Below, piece after piece: positions 62,860-64,000 of a stretch of DNA of 64,000 nt. The stretch comes from Burhinus oedicnemus (taxonomy: Eukaryota; Chordata; Aves; Charadriiformes; Burhinidae). The DNA lies in contig VFFE01007795.1 of NCBI GenBank assembly GCA_008921705.1, forward strand, positions 2,496,514 to 2,560,513, in the 5' to 3' direction. A model generated the notes under the pieces. It saw only the letters and a program-made list of their open reading frames with translations. It ran no database searches and was not told the origin of the DNA. The position numbers and the translations under genes are program-made. The stretch's first letter is position 1, and each line of letters opens with the position of its first letter.

Positions 62860-64000
62860 CTATAAAACTGTGCATCACTGCCCTCTCAATACGAAGACTG
62901 CCATATTCCAAGTCACACATTCTTTACCAATGGAGTAATAGAATTAACAGTATTTAAAAATAATCACATGTAACACTGCAGAGACCTTAAGTGCTAAACT
63001 AGTGGCGTCTGTGACCAGAGAATTGGCATTTTCTACAGTGGTTAACAAAGCAATTACCAATGGCCTTTTTACATATTTTTCTTTAATGAGGAATAATATG
63101 CATGTAGAAAAGACCTACTTAAAGGCTTCATTTATATTCTTTTAAATCAGATCATTATTTAATAACTTATATACATTGTTGTTGGAATGGTATACGTTTT
63201 TGCAGCTCTTTGTATTTTGTGGTAGATTGAATTGTATCACTTCTAAAATGCAAATTGATTTTTTTTTTTAAATTAGCAGATATCTGAAGTAATATTTTTG
63301 CAGGGCCTCTACAAGCCTATAACTGTCAACTACTTTGATATATTCTGTTCATCCTGTATGCCAAGCTGGTAAAATACATTGTAAATTACATATTAAATAT
63401 TTTATCTGCTTTTACAATTGCAGGTGCAGAAATATGTACATCAGTCTTGTCAGTGATTGTGAAGTGAATAAGTCAGTGAAAGATGCAAGCTTTTCATGTG
63501 TATTATTGAATTGCTCATTCTATTCCCCCTACCTGAAAACAGCTTTTTTTGTTACATTCATAGCTACAGCTTTTTTTTTCTTAAGCCTTTTCTGGCAAGT
63601 AGCAGTATTTTAGAGTACCTCCTTAGTGGGAAGGGAATGCTTCCTTTGCCTGCTGTTTAACATTGAGGTATTTGACTCCCAGCTAAAACAGTTGGCGCAT
63701 GCATATATCTTGCCTCTGCAGTTACTTTGGCCTCTCAGAATATCCCCAGAAAGTCTGTCTGGTAGTCAGTAAACCAGGTGCATGGGAGACTCTTAAGCTG
63801 CATTAGTACATTTGTGTCCCGAGACAGCATTATAAATTATTAATGAGCGTAATTTTTTTCCCCTGTATTGCAGGGCTGGAGTGAACAAATGAATTGGCAT
63901 TAACTAGGTCTGCTTCTGATTTGGAGTGGTTGAGTAGAAGATATGAAACTTACCAGATGTACCTGTAACTTTGGGGATACTAGACAGAACTGAATTTATT
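62860..64000 (+). other. RAB21: RAB21 3' UTR, running off the window
   Basis: AT-rich sequence after the stop with no coding potential. ATTAAA at 63392-63397 is a possible early polyadenylation signal. No strong AATAAA with a GT-rich element is seen before the end, so the UTR probably continues beyond 64000. The next gene in other tetrapods, TBC1D15, is not in the window. Confidence 0.7.

Overview
The window is from a vertebrate nuclear genome, most likely a bird. It holds two spliced genes in the order and orientation known from tetrapods, TMEM19 then RAB21, both on the + strand. It also carries several CR1 LINE 3' ends with the octamer-like ATTCTATG termini typical of sauropsids, and avian-style endogenous retrovirus LTRs. 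There are no prokaryotic features, no tRNA or rRNA genes and no CRISPR array.

Layout. 1-5.1 kb is AT-rich intergenic DNA with one CR1 fragment and one unidentified coding-like stretch on the - strand. 5.1-6.3 kb is a CpG island that starts TMEM19. Five coding exons (6058-6187, 13605-13718, 15258-15395, 15704-15958, 17084-17293) encode the first 282 residues of this DUF92-family membrane protein. The last coding exon, about 54 residues by comparison with the family, is not visible. Twenty Ns inside a poly-T/poly-C stretch at 17369-17388 lie where it should be, and a plausible 3' UTR with two AATAAA signals follows.

18-32.5 kb is intergenic. It has two solo LTRs of one family on the - strand (17975-18607 and 30456-31130, the second with a perfect 5-bp target duplication) and three CR1 fragments. 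32.5-40.5 kb is a nearly full-length provirus on the + strand: two LTRs about 4% different by eye, then gag, protease, reverse transcriptase, RNase H, integrase and env, all broken. Env keeps one frame for about 608 codons but has nine internal stops, eight of them TGA. A small open frame with a strong membrane segment lies between integrase and env. 40.5-50.7 kb is gene-empty apart from a CR1 fragment at 41.0-41.6 kb.

50.7-51.6 kb is the CpG-island promoter and first exon of RAB21. Its seven coding exons are complete (220 residues, stop at 62859), and the 3' UTR runs off the right end. The two genes share no pathway visible here; their adjacency is ancestral synteny. RAB21 is an early-endosomal GTPase, and TMEM19 is a multi-pass membrane protein of unproven function in vertebrates.

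No clearly new biological system was found. The items most worth checking are the TMEM19 exon lost at the gap, the 162-codon open extension into TMEM19 intron 4, the pre-env membrane ORF, and the TGA-dominated decay of env.
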